This document shows, one piece after another, positions 7,199-16,069 of a DNA stretch of 64,000 nucleotides. Within the stretch, counting starts at the first letter, position 1, and each line of letters starts with the position of its first letter. Source of the DNA: Methylobacterium platani (lineage in GTDB: Bacteria > Pseudomonadota > Alphaproteobacteria > Rhizobiales > Beijerinckiaceae); assembly GCF_001653715.1 (NCBI RefSeq), contig NZ_LWHQ01000022.1:1-64000 (forward strand), given 5' to 3'. The position numbers were made by a program, and so were the translations under genes. The notes below the pieces were generated by a model. The model was not told the DNA's origin, did no database searches, and saw only the letters and a program-made list of their open reading frames with translations.

Positions 7199-8455
7199 GT
7201 GCCAGCGACATCCCCCGCCGACCGGCCCTTGCGCGTCGCCGTGATCGGCGGCGGCATCGGCGGGCTGACCCTCGGCCTCGCGCTCCGCGCCCGGGGCCTG
7301 CGGGCCGAGATCTACGAGCAGGCGGCGGAGCTGGCCGAGATCGGCGCCGCCGTGGCGCTCTCGGCCAACGCGACGCGGGAGCTGGAGCGCCTCGGCCTCG
7401 GGCCGGCGCTGGCCGCCGTCTCGACCGAGCCGACCGAGCTGATCTTTCGCGATGGGCGCAGCGGCGCCCGGGTCGCCGCCCACCCGGTCCGCGACGGCGG
7501 CGCCTACGGCAGGCGGTTCGGGGCGCCGTATTACGGCGTGCACCGGGCCGACCTGCAGACGGTGCTGAGCGGGGCGCTCGCCGGCGAGGGCCTGCATCTC
7601 GGCCACCGCCTTGCCGCCCTCGACCAGCGCGGCGACGTGATGGCGCTCACCTTCGCCAACGGCGTCGAGGTCGAGGCCGACCTCGTCGTCGGCGGCGACG
7701 GCGTTCGCTCGGCCGTGCGGCGCTGGATCACCGGCGGCGAGCGGGTGCGCTACTCCGGCACCAGCGCCTTCCGGGGCGTGGTGCCGATGGGCCTGCTGCC
7801 CTCCCTTCCCGACCCGGAAGCGATCCAGTTCTGGATGGGGCCAGACGCGCATCTCCTGCACTACGCCATCGGCGGCACGGCCGATTCGGTCAACTTCTTC
7901 GCCGTCGTCGAGGGACCGGCGGCCTGGACCGCGGAGCGCTGGCTCTGCGGCATCGGCCCGGGCGAGCACCGCGCCGGCTTCGCCGGCTGGCATCCGGCGG
8001 TGATCGAGATGCTCGACGCCCTGCCCCAGAGCCGGCGTTGGGGCCTGTTCGTCACCGATCCGCTGCGGCGCTGGCATCGCGGCCGGGCGGTGCTGATGGG
8101 CGACAGCGCCCACGCGATGCTGCCCCATCACGGCCAGGGCGCCAACACCACGATCGAGGACGCCGTGACCCTGGCCGAGCTGCTCGCCGCGGGCGGCGCC
8201 CGCGACCTGGGCGGGACGATGCGGCACTATCAGGGCCTGCGGCAGCGGCGCACCCGCACGATCCAGCGCAGCGCCTGGGCGACGAACCGCCTGCTGCACC
8301 TGCCCGATGCCGCGGGTCCCGACGCGCTGGCCGAGCGCGACGCCCGGATGGCGCGCTTCCCCGAGGATTTCGGCTGGATCCACGCCTTCGACGCGCGGGC
8401 CGCCGTGACGGAGGCGATCGACGGCATCCGGGTCGATTTACTGAAAGATCTTTGA
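7199..8455 (+). CDS. FAD-dependent aromatic hydroxylase (salicylate hydroxylase-like)
   Basis: Single-component flavoprotein monooxygenase, 418 residues. It shows the FAD dinucleotide motif VIGGGIGGLTLG (about 15-26), a DG motif (VGGDGVRSAVR, about 164-174) and the second FAD motif GDSAHAMLPHHGQGANTTIE (about 301-320). The GTG start is 7 bases after an AGGGAGA. By family it would hydroxylate a benzoate using NAD(P)H and O2. Salicylate to catechol would feed catA directly and is the most economical guess. 3-hydroxybenzoate 6-hydroxylase and 6-hydroxynicotinate-type enzymes share the same motifs. Confidence 0.8.
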   Translation: MPATSPADRPLRVAVIGGGIGGLTLGLALRARGLRAEIYEQAAELAEIGAAVALSANATRELERLGLGPALAAVSTEPTELIFRDGRSGARVAAHPVRDGGAYGRRFGAPYYGVHRADLQTVLSGALAGEGLHLGHRLAALDQRGDVMALTFANGVEVEADLVVGGDGVRSAVRRWITGGERVRYSGTSAFRGVVPMGLLPSLPDPEAIQFWMGPDAHLLHYAIGGTADSVNFFAVVEGPAAWTAERWLCGIGPGEHRAGFAGWHPAVIEMLDALPQSRRWGLFVTDPLRRWHRGRAVLMGDSAHAMLPHHGQGANTTIEDAVTLAELLAAGGARDLGGTMRHYQGLRQRRTRTIQRSAWATNRLLHLPDAAGPDALAERDARMARFPEDFGWIHAFDARAAVTEAIDGIRVDLLKDL

Positions 8456-8849
8456 ATATCATTCACTTCCCATGCATTAAGCCGAATGACGGCGTACGAG
8501 AGTCCGGGTCTCTGCGGGCCGGCGCCGACCCGCCGGCCCGGGCCCGTCCCGCAAGCTTTCCCGTCTCGGGCCTCAAGTCTGCATCGATCGAGACTGCGCG
8601 GGTGCACCCTGTCGGCGACGCCGAACGAAGAAGCGACAATCGAACCGATTCTCACAACTTTCGATTCTACCGATCGCCGTCTCGCGCGTCCGGAGCCGCA
8701 ATGTCAGGAACTTAACGAAACCGGCCCCGCGATCGGCCGGATCTGCTCTGCGACCGGTGGGGAAGCGACCCCCCGTACGCATTACGCCGTACGGCCTAGG
8801 CTGTAAGTCCGAATGTTTCCAACATAGATCAAGTACTACCTGCGCGGGC
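8456..8849. other. Gene-poor spacer, no clear feature
   Basis: 394 bases between the hydroxylase and the next small gene. It is less GC-rich in two patches (about 8440-8480 and 8630-8670). Open frames here lack codon-bias support and ribosome-binding sites. It may hold a promoter for the small gene at 8850, but I see no convincing -35/-10 pair. Confidence 0.4.
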
Positions 8850-9146
8850 ATGATCCTGGCACACGATGCGACGACGGCCGCCACGAGCCGTCCCCCCACC
8901 CCTCCCCGCGCCGCGGGCCTGCTCGCGCATGTCCTGCGCGACCTCGCCCTGTCCTACGAGGCCGAGTGCCCGGGGGGCTTCGCCCGCTTCCGGCAGGCCC
9001 TGTCGGTCGAGTCGCTCGCCGTCATCGCGCGCTTCTCCGGCGCGGCGACGAGCGACGAGGCCGCCTACGCCCTGGCGCGGCAGGTGCACGAGACGCTGCT
9101 CGACGTCGAGGAAGACGTCTGGGCGCTCCACACCGCCGCGCACTGA
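8850..9146 (+). CDS. Hypothetical small helical protein
   Basis: 98 residues, not recognised. It has a Thr/Pro/Ala-rich N-terminal ~25 residues, then an acidic, mostly helical body with no transmembrane segment or cysteine-rich motif apart from one Cys. The open frame begins at 8757, but the ATG at 8850 is where the codon usage becomes typical, so it was chosen. It converges on the ABC transporter gene. The regular alternation of Ala, Leu, Glu and Arg is consistent with a small cytosolic helical bundle; no function can be assigned. Confidence 0.5.
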   Translation: MILAHDATTAATSRPPTPPRAAGLLAHVLRDLALSYEAECPGGFARFRQALSVESLAVIARFSGAATSDEAAYALARQVHETLLDVEEDVWALHTAAH

Positions 9147-9165
9147 CCCCCCTCCTCCGTCCCCG

Positions 9166-10890
9166 TTACTCCGCCGCGACGATTCCCCCTTGCGCCGCGT
9201 GCAGGCGGCGGTAGGCGCCGTCCGCCGCCACGAGCGCGTCGTGCGAACCCTGCTCCAGGATGCGCCCGTCCGACACCACGGCGATGCGGTCGGCGTGCCG
9301 GATGGTGGCGAGGCGGTGGGCGATGACGAGGGTCGTGCGGCCGACCGTCAGCTCGGACAGGGCCTGCTGGATCTCGCGCTCGGTCTGGGTGTCGAGGGCC
9401 GAGGTCGCCTCGTCGAGGATCAGGATCGGCGGGTTCTTGAGGAAGACCCGGGCGATCGCCAGGCGCTGCTTCTGCCCGCCCGAGAGCTTGACCCCGCGCT
9501 CGCCCACCACCGTGTCGAGGCCGTCCGGCAGCGCCGCGATCAGGGCGTCGAGGCGGGCGCGGTGCGCCGCCTCCCGGATCTCGGCCTCGCTCGCGTCGAG
9601 GCGGCCGTAGGCGATGTTCTCGCGGATCGTGCCGGCGAACAGGAACACGTCCTGCTGCACGATGCCGATCTGGCTGCGCAGCGAGGCGAGCGTCAGGTCG
9701 CGGATGTCGTGGCCGTCGATCGTGATGCGCCCGCCCTCGACGTCGTAGAAGCGCGGCACCAGCGAACACAGGGTGGTCTTGCCGGCCCCCGAGGGCCCGA
9801 CGAAGGCCACGGTCTCGCCTGAGCGGACGACGAGGTCGACCCCGTCGAGCACCCGGCGGCCGTCGCCGTAGCCGAAGCGCACGCCCTCGAAGCGGATCGC
9901 GCCGGTGAGCGGCACCGCCGCCGCGCCGGGGCGGTCGACGATGTCGGGCGCGGTGGCGAGCAGCGCGAGGTAGCGGCGAAAGCCCGCGATGCCCTTCGGG
10001 TAGGTCTCGACCACCGCGCTGATCTTCTCGAGCGGCCGGTAGAACACCCCGACGAGGAGCAGGAAGCCGATGAAGCCGCCCGCGCTGAGATCGCCCCGCA
10101 CCACGAAGGCGGCGCCGCCGAGCAGCACCACGATCTGGACGAGGCGCATGCCGAGATAGTTGAGCGACAGGCTCGCCGCCATGATCCTGTAGGCGTCGAG
10201 CTTGGTGGCGCGGTAGCGCTGGTTGTCGGCGGCGAAGAGGCGCCGCTCGTGGGCCTCGTTGGCGAAGGCCTTCACCACCCGGATGCCGCCGACATTCTCC
10301 TCGATGCGGGCGTTGAAGGCGCCGACCCGGCCGTACTGCGCCTGCCAGTTGCGGGTCATCCGGCCGCCGTAGCGCACGGTGACGAAGGCGATGACCGGCA
10401 GGATCGCGGCGGTCATCAGCGCCAGCGGCGGGTGGACGGTGAGCATCAGCCCGAAGGCGCCGATGAGCGTCATCACGGCGATGAACAGGTCCTCGGGCCC
10501 GTGATGGGCGACCTCGCCGATCTCCTCCAGGTCCTTCGTCACCCGGGCGACGAGGTGGCCGGTCTTCTGGTTGTCGAAGAAGCGGAACGACAGCGTCTGC
10601 AGGTGATCGAAGGCGCGCGCCCGCATCGTCGTCTCGATGTTGATGCCGAGCACGTGACCCCAGTAGGTCACCACCACCATCAGGCCCGCATTGGCGACGT
10701 AGAGCGCCGCGAGCCCGCCCGCGGCGAGCAGGATCAGGCTCCAGTCCTGGCGCGGCAGCAGCACGTCGACGAAGGCCTTCACCGCCATCGGGAAGCCGAG
10801 CTCGAGCAGGCCCGACAGGATGGCGCAGCCGAAATCGACGAGGAACAGGGCCCGGTACGGCCGGTAATAGGCGAGGAAGGCCTTGAGCAT
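9166..10890 (-). CDS. MsbA-like ABC exporter (fused permease/ATPase)
   Basis: 574-residue half-transporter. Six transmembrane helices occupy about residues 1-300, followed by an ABC ATPase with Walker A GPSGAGKTT (about 365), signature LSGGQKQR (about 470) and Walker B LILDEATSALD. The frame is open for 55 more codons upstream, but MLKAFLAYYRPY is the natural beginning and lies just before helix 1. Such homodimers export lipids, lipid A or drugs; the substrate cannot be read from sequence. It is 324 bases downstream of hppD on the same strand and probably has its own promoter. Confidence 0.9.
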   Translation of the reverse strand: MLKAFLAYYRPYRALFLVDFGCAILSGLLELGFPMAVKAFVDVLLPRQDWSLILLAAGGLAALYVANAGLMVVVTYWGHVLGINIETTMRARAFDHLQTLSFRFFDNQKTGHLVARVTKDLEEIGEVAHHGPEDLFIAVMTLIGAFGLMLTVHPPLALMTAAILPVIAFVTVRYGGRMTRNWQAQYGRVGAFNARIEENVGGIRVVKAFANEAHERRLFAADNQRYRATKLDAYRIMAASLSLNYLGMRLVQIVVLLGGAAFVVRGDLSAGGFIGFLLLVGVFYRPLEKISAVVETYPKGIAGFRRYLALLATAPDIVDRPGAAAVPLTGAIRFEGVRFGYGDGRRVLDGVDLVVRSGETVAFVGPSGAGKTTLCSLVPRFYDVEGGRITIDGHDIRDLTLASLRSQIGIVQQDVFLFAGTIRENIAYGRLDASEAEIREAAHRARLDALIAALPDGLDTVVGERGVKLSGGQKQRLAIARVFLKNPPILILDEATSALDTQTEREIQQALSELTVGRTTLVIAHRLATIRHADRIAVVSDGRILEQGSHDALVAADGAYRRLHAAQGGIVAAE

Positions 10891-11214
10891 GTCGGTCCGG
10901 CGGCGATGGGAGGGTCGCGGCCGCTGGCCGCGCGGGCTCCCTGATAGGCGGGAACCCGCACGCGCCACAAGATCAGGCCGCGTGCCAAAGAGCCGCCCCG
11001 GGCGGGAGCGTCGCGGCAGAGGCGGGACAAACGCAGCCGGAACGCCCGGCGCCACCTCGCCCCGTCTTATCTTTGATTTATTCCAGATAAAGCAAGGCGG
11101 CGTTGCCCGGGACCGGATCGCCGAGGAAGACGACGCTCTACTGGAACACAGCTTGCGCGGTGCGAGGCGACCCGGATCGAATCGCCCCGATCGACCGGTC
11201 CGGACCGCAGCCGC
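10891..11214. other. Upstream region of the ABC exporter
   Basis: A 324-base gap between hppD and the exporter gene, both on the minus strand. It contains an AT-rich island at about 11065-11095 with a 6-base inverted repeat TTATCT/AGATAA (11067-11072 and 11085-11090). This could be a promoter/operator for the exporter. No gene is visible. Confidence 0.35.
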
Positions 11215-12342
11215 TCAGGCGGCGTCGCGGGGGCTGTCGGCGGCGAGCACGCCGCGGCGGATCTGGTCCTCCTCGATCGACTCGAACAGCGCCTTGAAGT
11301 TGCCCTCGCCGAAGCCGTCGTCGCCTTTTCGCTGGATGAACTCGAAGAAGATCGGCCCGATCGCGTTGGCCGAGAACAGCTGCAGAAGGATCTTGGTCAT
11401 CCCGCCCTCGACCACGCCCTCGCCGTCGATCAGGATGCCGTTCTTCTCCATCCGCTCCAGCGACTCGCCGTGACCGGGCAGGCGCCTGTCGACCCGGCGA
11501 TAATAGACGGAGGGCGGCGCGGGCATAAAGGCGACCCCGCCGGCCCGCAGCGCCTCGATCGTCGCGTAGATGTCGCGGCAGCCGCAGGCGATGTGCTGGA
11601 TGCCCTCGCCGCTATAGGCGTGCAGGTATTCCTCGATCTGGCTCTTCTCGTCGGCCGATTCGTTGATCGGGATGCGGATCTTGCCGTCGGGCGAGGTCAG
11701 CGCCTTCGAGAACAGACCGGTCTGCTTGCCGGCGATGTCGAAGTAGCGGATCTGCCGGAAGTTGAAGATCGCTTCGTAGAACCCGGCCCAGACGCCCATC
11801 CGGCCGCGATGCACGTTATGCGTCAGGTGGTCCAGGTAGAAGAGGCCGAGGCCCTCCGGCCTGGGGTCGGCGTCGGCCAGCCAGTCGAACGCGGCCGCGT
11901 AGGGCGAGCCCTTCCGCCCGTAGGTCTCGACGAAGTAGAGCAGCGAGCCGCCGATGCCCTTGATCGCCGGCACGTCGAGGGTCTTCGTCCCGTCCGCCGG
12001 GTCGGCCGGCTCGGCGCCGAGGGCGATCGCCCGCGCATAGGCGGCCTGCGCGTCGACCACCCGGAACGCCATCGACGGGGCGCAGGGGCCGTGGGCGGCG
12101 ACGAAGCGGTGGCCGTGGCTGCCGGGCTCCTCGTTGACGAGGTAGTTCACGTCGCCCTGGCGGTAGACGGTGATCGCCTTGGTGCGGTGGCGCGCCACCG
12201 CGGCAAAGCCCATGGCACGGAACAGGTCGTGCAGGGCCTGAGGCTCGGGATGGGCGTATTCCACGAACTCGAACCCGTCCGTGCCCATCGGGTTGGCGGC
12301 GGTGACCTGCGCGGCCGGGGCGTCGTGCGGATAGGGGCCCAT
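11215..12342 (-). CDS. hppD: 4-hydroxyphenylpyruvate dioxygenase
   Basis: Fe(II) dioxygenase turning 4-hydroxyphenylpyruvate into homogentisate in tyrosine degradation. It has two VOC-type domains in 375 residues. The iron ligands are His172 (DHLTHNV), His250 (GIQHIACG) and Glu334 (FFEFIQRKG); the C-terminal IQRKG/GFGEGNF signature is intact. The frame runs on far upstream, but the ATG at 12342 begins a normal-length enzyme. It is divergent from an Lrp/AsnC regulator 132 bases away, which probably controls it. No hmgA/fahA genes are in the window. Confidence 0.95.
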   Translation of the reverse strand: MGPYPHDAPAAQVTAANPMGTDGFEFVEYAHPEPQALHDLFRAMGFAAVARHRTKAITVYRQGDVNYLVNEEPGSHGHRFVAAHGPCAPSMAFRVVDAQAAYARAIALGAEPADPADGTKTLDVPAIKGIGGSLLYFVETYGRKGSPYAAAFDWLADADPRPEGLGLFYLDHLTHNVHRGRMGVWAGFYEAIFNFRQIRYFDIAGKQTGLFSKALTSPDGKIRIPINESADEKSQIEEYLHAYSGEGIQHIACGCRDIYATIEALRAGGVAFMPAPPSVYYRRVDRRLPGHGESLERMEKNGILIDGEGVVEGGMTKILLQLFSANAIGPIFFEFIQRKGDDGFGEGNFKALFESIEEDQIRRGVLAADSPRDAA

Positions 12343-12445
12343 GGTGCGTGCTCCTCGTGGTCGCTGGATCGCGTTCGTTGGGGCCATCACAGCATGGACG
12401 GCGCGCGTGGGGCGTGCGAAATCCGGGCGCCGTCCCGCCCCGCAC

Positions 12446-12458
12446 GCACGGTCCGTGC
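12446..12458. promoter_or_regulatory. Palindrome in hppD/lrp divergent promoter
   Basis: 13-base perfect palindrome GCACGG-T-CCGTGC, 17 bases before the regulator's start and about 100 bases before hppD. The position suits an autoregulatory Lrp/AsnC operator. Nothing further can be said without binding data. Confidence 0.4.
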
Positions 12459-12474
12459 ACGAACACAGCCCCGG

Positions 12475-12966
12475 ATGACCGATCCTCTCACCCTCGACGG
12501 GTTCGACCTGAAGATCCTCGCGGCCCTGCAGGAGGACGGCCGGCTCGGCAACCAGGAGCTCGCCGAGCGGGTGCACCTGTCGCCGAGCCAGTGCTCGCGC
12601 CGGCGCCTGCGGCTCGAGGAGCGCGGCGTGGTGCGGGGCTACCGGGCGGAACTGGCGCCGGGGCCGCTCGGCCTCGCCGTCACGGTGTTCACCAAGGTCG
12701 CGCTCGCCACCCACAACCGCGACAATGCCCGCCGCTTCGCCGAGCTGGTCCGCGGCCTCGACTGCGTGCTGGAAGCCCACGTGATGACCGGCGACAGCGA
12801 CTACCTCCTGAAGGTGATCGTGCCCGACCTGAAGGCGCTCTCGGGCCTGATCAACGACGTGCTCCTGCCGCACGAGAGCGTGGCCCACGTCCATTCCTCG
12901 GTCGTGCTCGACACGCTGAAGGAGGCCGCCGCCCTGCCGCTGCCGCGCGGGCCGGCCGCCGGCTGA
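12475..12966 (+). CDS. Lrp/AsnC family transcriptional regulator
   Basis: 163 residues, the standard length. An N-terminal helix-turn-helix (LDGFDLKILAALQEDGRLGN, about 5-24, with LSPSQCSRRRLRLEERGVV) is followed by an RAM/AsnC ligand-binding domain (about 65-150) containing the typical VMTGDSDYLLKVIVPD. It is divergent from hppD and so probably a local regulator responding to tyrosine, phenylalanine or a related amino acid. The open frame extends upstream antisense to hppD; the ATG at 12475 was chosen by family alignment. Confidence 0.9.
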   Translation: MTDPLTLDGFDLKILAALQEDGRLGNQELAERVHLSPSQCSRRRLRLEERGVVRGYRAELAPGPLGLAVTVFTKVALATHNRDNARRFAELVRGLDCVLEAHVMTGDSDYLLKVIVPDLKALSGLINDVLLPHESVAHVHSSVVLDTLKEAAALPLPRGPAAG

Positions 12967-13093
12967 GCCGCGCCGGCGGGGCCGTTCCCCCCGATCCCCG
13001 ACGAAACGGCGATGCAACCTCCGCCGTTGACGAACGCTTGATGGATCCAGGCCACACTGGGAACCGGGACAGGCCCGGCAGAGGTCAGGCGCC

Positions 13094-14158
13094 ATGATGT
13101 GGGACGGCATCGCACTCTTCTCCGGCGCGCCGGTGCGGCGCTCAGCGGACGGCGTGCTCGGTGCCGCGGGCGTTCCTCCGCTGCGCGAGCCCGAGCGGCC
13201 GCGGCGGGCCAAGGTCGGCCTGGCGCTCGGCGGCGGCGCCGCCCGGGGCTGGTCGCATATCGGGGCGATCGAGGTCCTGCAGGAGGCCGGCATCCCGATC
13301 GACGTGGTCGCCGGCTGCTCGATCGGCGCGGCGGTGGGCGCCTGCCACGCCGCCGGCAAGCTCGGCGAGCTGCGCGACTTCGCCGTGTCGCTGACCAAGC
13401 GGCGGGTGATGGGTCTCCTCGACTTCCACATCAGCGGCTCGGGGCTGATCGCCGGCGAGCGGCTGCGGCGGCTGCTCGAGCGCGACCTCGGCGCCTCCCG
13501 CATCGAGGACCTGCCGCTGACCTTCGCGGCGGTGGCGACCGAACTCGGCACCGGCCACGAGATCTGGCTCACCCGCGGCGGCCTCGTCGAGGCGGTGCGG
13601 GCCTCCTACGCGCTCCCGGGCATCTTCGATCCGGTCAAGATCGCCGGGCGCTGGCTGATGGACGGGGCGCTGGTCAACCCGGTGCCGGTCACGGCGGCCC
13701 GCGCGCTCGGCGCCGACGTGGTCCTGTGCGTGAACCTCAACGGCGACATGCGGGTGCGCGGCACGGTGATCCAGTCGCACGGGGCGGAGGGCGCCGACGC
13801 GGTGATGGAGGCCGCCGCCGAGGCCGCCGGCGCGATGCCCGAGGAGCCGCGGCGCTGGCCGCTGATCGGCGGCCGCCGCAACAAGCCGAAATCCCAGCCG
13901 AAGCCCCGGCCGGAGGCCGGCGCGCCGAGCGGCATCGCCAGCGTGATGGTCGACGCCTTCAACATCACGCAGGACCGGATCTCGCGCTCGCGGCTCGCCG
14001 GCGACCCGCCCGACGTGATGATCAACCCGAAGCTCGCCCAGATGGGCCTGTTCGAGTTCCACCGCGCCGAGGAGTGCATCGAGCTCGGCCGCCAGGCGAC
14101 GCGGCGCCTGCTGCCGGAGATCCACGAGATGATCGCCGCCGCCGTCACGCCGGCGTGA
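13094..14158 (+). CDS. Patatin-like phospholipase (RssA-like)
   Basis: 354-residue serine hydrolase with a Ser-Asp dyad. The oxyanion loop LGGGAARGWSHIG lies at 45-57, nucleophile Ser76 in AGCSIGAA, and Asp190 in LMDGALVNPVP. The family cleaves acyl esters of lipids; bacterial members act on membrane phospholipids or as effectors. An insertion rich in Pro/Lys/Arg (about 255-285) precedes a C-terminal helical part. No signal peptide is seen. It is convergent with the CBS-domain gene. Confidence 0.88.
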   Translation: MMWDGIALFSGAPVRRSADGVLGAAGVPPLREPERPRRAKVGLALGGGAARGWSHIGAIEVLQEAGIPIDVVAGCSIGAAVGACHAAGKLGELRDFAVSLTKRRVMGLLDFHISGSGLIAGERLRRLLERDLGASRIEDLPLTFAAVATELGTGHEIWLTRGGLVEAVRASYALPGIFDPVKIAGRWLMDGALVNPVPVTAARALGADVVLCVNLNGDMRVRGTVIQSHGAEGADAVMEAAAEAAGAMPEEPRRWPLIGGRRNKPKSQPKPRPEAGAPSGIASVMVDAFNITQDRISRSRLAGDPPDVMINPKLAQMGLFEFHRAEECIELGRQATRRLLPEIHEMIAAAVTPA

Positions 14159-14173
14159 CGGGGCGGGCGGGCG

Positions 14174-14605
14174 TCAGGCCGTCGCGATGTACTCGCGCAG
14201 GGCCCGGTGCTCGGCCTCGACCGATTCGATGCGGTGCTTGACCACGTCGCCGATCGACACGAGGCCGACGAGACGGCCGTCCTCGACCACCGGGACGTGG
14301 CGGAAGCGCCCGTCGGTCATCAGCTCCATCACCTCGTCGACGGCGGTGGCGCGGCCGCAGCACACCACCTTGGCGGTCATGTGCCGGGAGACCGGCGCCT
14401 CGAGCGCGGCGCCGCCGCCGCGGACCACCGCCCGGATGATGTCGCGCTCCGACAGCATGCCGAGGACGTTCTGGCCGGCATCGCTCACCACCAGGGCGCC
14501 GATGCCCTTCTCGGTGAGGAGCGCGGCCGCCTCCGCCAGCGTGCGGTGCGGCTGCACGGTCACGACGGTGCGGCCCTTCTGCGACAGGATGCGCGCAACG
14601 GTCAT
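14174..14605 (-). CDS. CBS domain-pair protein
   Basis: 143 residues made of two CBS domains (about 8-60 and 75-130), a stand-alone Bateman module. Such modules bind adenosyl nucleotides (AMP, ATP, NADH) and regulate partners. The C-terminal VEDGRLVGLVSIGDVVKHRI is a classical CBS ending. The ATG at 14605 follows a strong GGGAGGTG, whereas the longer frame has none. Its partner is unknown. The neighbouring rhomboid gene is on the same strand 132 bases upstream. Confidence 0.88.
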   Translation of the reverse strand: MTVARILSQKGRTVVTVQPHRTLAEAAALLTEKGIGALVVSDAGQNVLGMLSERDIIRAVVRGGGAALEAPVSRHMTAKVVCCGRATAVDEVMELMTDGRFRHVPVVEDGRLVGLVSIGDVVKHRIESVEAEHRALREYIATA

Positions 14606-14737
14606 CAACACCTCCCTGCTCGGCCCCCCCGGCCTGAAGCGATCCGGGTGGGACGCTCGTTTGGACGGGGAGTGTGTGACCGCCCGCGGGACGACGCAAG
14701 CACCCCGGAAGTCCAAAGCACTTGATCCGTGCCCGAC

Positions 14738-15556
14738 TCAGCGTCGTCCGAGCCGCTCGACCAGGGGAAGCATCAGGAAACCGACGATGAAGCCGCCGAG
14801 ATGCGCGTCCCAGGCGACCGCCGAATCGCTGAGGCCGAGCGGCAGGGCGGCGAGGCCGAACAGCAGGTTGGTGACGAACCAGATCACCAGGAACACCGCC
14901 GCCGAGCGGTTGCGCAGCAACTCGGGAATGGTCTGCAGCCGGGTCGGCACCGGGCGCTGCCACGGCACGGCGCCGGCGCCGGCGACCTCGGGCGGCTGGA
15001 AGGCGAAGCGCACCGCCGCCGCCATCAGGCCCGACACCCCGGCCGAGGCGCCGATCAGCGGCACGGTGCTCAGGGGATCGATCAGGACGTGCAGGAACCC
15101 GCCCGCGGCGGTCGAGACCAGCGCGATCACCCCGTAGCGCCAGGCTCCGCAGCGCCGCGCCACCGGCGTGCCGAAGGCCGCGAGCCACACGCTGTTGAGG
15201 AGCACGTGGGCCCAGGAGCCGTGCAGGAGCGCGTAGGTGACGAAGGTCCAGGGCATCGCCCCCGGATCGGCCACCAGGTAGGCCGCGAAGGCCTTGCGCG
15301 CCTCGATCTCGAGGGCGGACCCCTCCGAGGCGGCGGCCGCCCGCAGCACGTCGGCGGCGCGGCCGGGATCGAGCGCGAGCGTCCAGCGCGCCGGCACCAG
15401 GGCGAGGTCGAGGAGCGCGGTGATGTCCCAGACGTCCGGCAGCACCTGCCGCACGGCGTGGATCAGCACCAGCACCGCGACCGAGGCGGTGACCACGGCG
15501 GGCATGTTGAAGACCGGCACGCGCGGCGGTCGCGGGAGGTCGGGGGTGGCATCCAT
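14738..15556 (-). CDS. Rhomboid-family intramembrane serine protease
   Basis: 272 residues, about six or seven transmembrane helices. The rhomboid signatures are HGSWAHVLLNSVWL (His117 and Asn121 of the HxxxN oxyanion motif), nucleophile Ser171 in IGASAGVSG, and a late catalytic His in WDAHLGGFIVG (about 250). A large loop (about 60-100) separates helices 1 and 2. It cleaves transmembrane segments; the substrate is unknown. The ATG at 15556 gives the family-like short N-terminus; a longer start would add 43 atypical residues. Confidence 0.88.
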   Translation of the reverse strand: MDATPDLPRPPRVPVFNMPAVVTASVAVLVLIHAVRQVLPDVWDITALLDLALVPARWTLALDPGRAADVLRAAAASEGSALEIEARKAFAAYLVADPGAMPWTFVTYALLHGSWAHVLLNSVWLAAFGTPVARRCGAWRYGVIALVSTAAGGFLHVLIDPLSTVPLIGASAGVSGLMAAAVRFAFQPPEVAGAGAVPWQRPVPTRLQTIPELLRNRSAAVFLVIWFVTNLLFGLAALPLGLSDSAVAWDAHLGGFIVGFLMLPLVERLGRR

Positions 15557-16069
15557 GCGGCACCTTTGCGGGGGCGCGGGCCCGACCGCAAGGGCGGCCG
15601 GCGCCGCGGACGGGCCGCACGCCGAAAGAAAGACGCCGGCCCGGGGAGAAACCGCCCCGGCACCGCGGAGAATCCGGCGCGCCAAAAAAAGAGGGGAGAG
15701 CGTTGCCGCCCTCCCCGAAAGAGGATGAACCGCGCCGGGCCGCTCGTGGGCCCGCGCGAGGACGCCGTCAGGACCGTGACGACGCGGGCCGGACGGCCCT
15801 CACCCCTTTGCACGCGAGCGGGCATAGGGCGCGTCCGCCACCCCAGCCAGCCCGAATTCGCTGTCGCCCGCCACAATCGCGCAGGTGTAGGCCGAACGCA
15901 ACATTCATGATCCGGTAACCTTACCGAAACCTTACGCTCTCGCTGCCCCGCGGTTCGGCATACGGTCTGCTGAACCGAATCAGTTCAGCCGGAATCGGTC
16001 CCGAAACGGGACAGCGTCCGGCGGCACCCTGGACCGCCCGCCCCACGACCCGTGCCAGACCGAGACGCC
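15557..16069. other. Divergent spacer, regulatory only
   Basis: 513 bases between the divergent rhomboid and PAS-protein genes. No credible gene is present. It contains a purine/A-run patch near 15680-15725 and a less GC-rich stretch (15890-15950) likely to hold the promoter of the PAS gene, next to the inverted repeat at 15969-15989. Confidence 0.4.
15969..15989. promoter_or_regulatory. Inverted repeat upstream of PAS-protein gene
   Basis: Exact 7-7-7 inverted repeat GCTGAAC-N7-GTTCAGC about 80 bases before the PAS-protein start. The arm and spacer geometry suits a dimeric helix-turn-helix regulator. Nothing links it to a specific factor. Confidence 0.35.

Noticed and set aside
5703-7257. 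Long plus- and minus-strand frames overlapping the aromatic transporter
   Set aside because: Arg/Pro/Gly-rich translations with no family resemblance; the transporter frame carries 12 helices and family motifs.
8486-8806. 106-codon frame between the hydroxylase and the small gene
   Set aside because: No ribosome-binding site, unlike codon usage, mixed low-complexity composition.
11067-11090. TTATCT/AGATAA inverted repeat as an operator
   Set aside because: Only six-base arms in an AT-rich patch, easily expected by chance; kept merely as a remark in the spacer entry.
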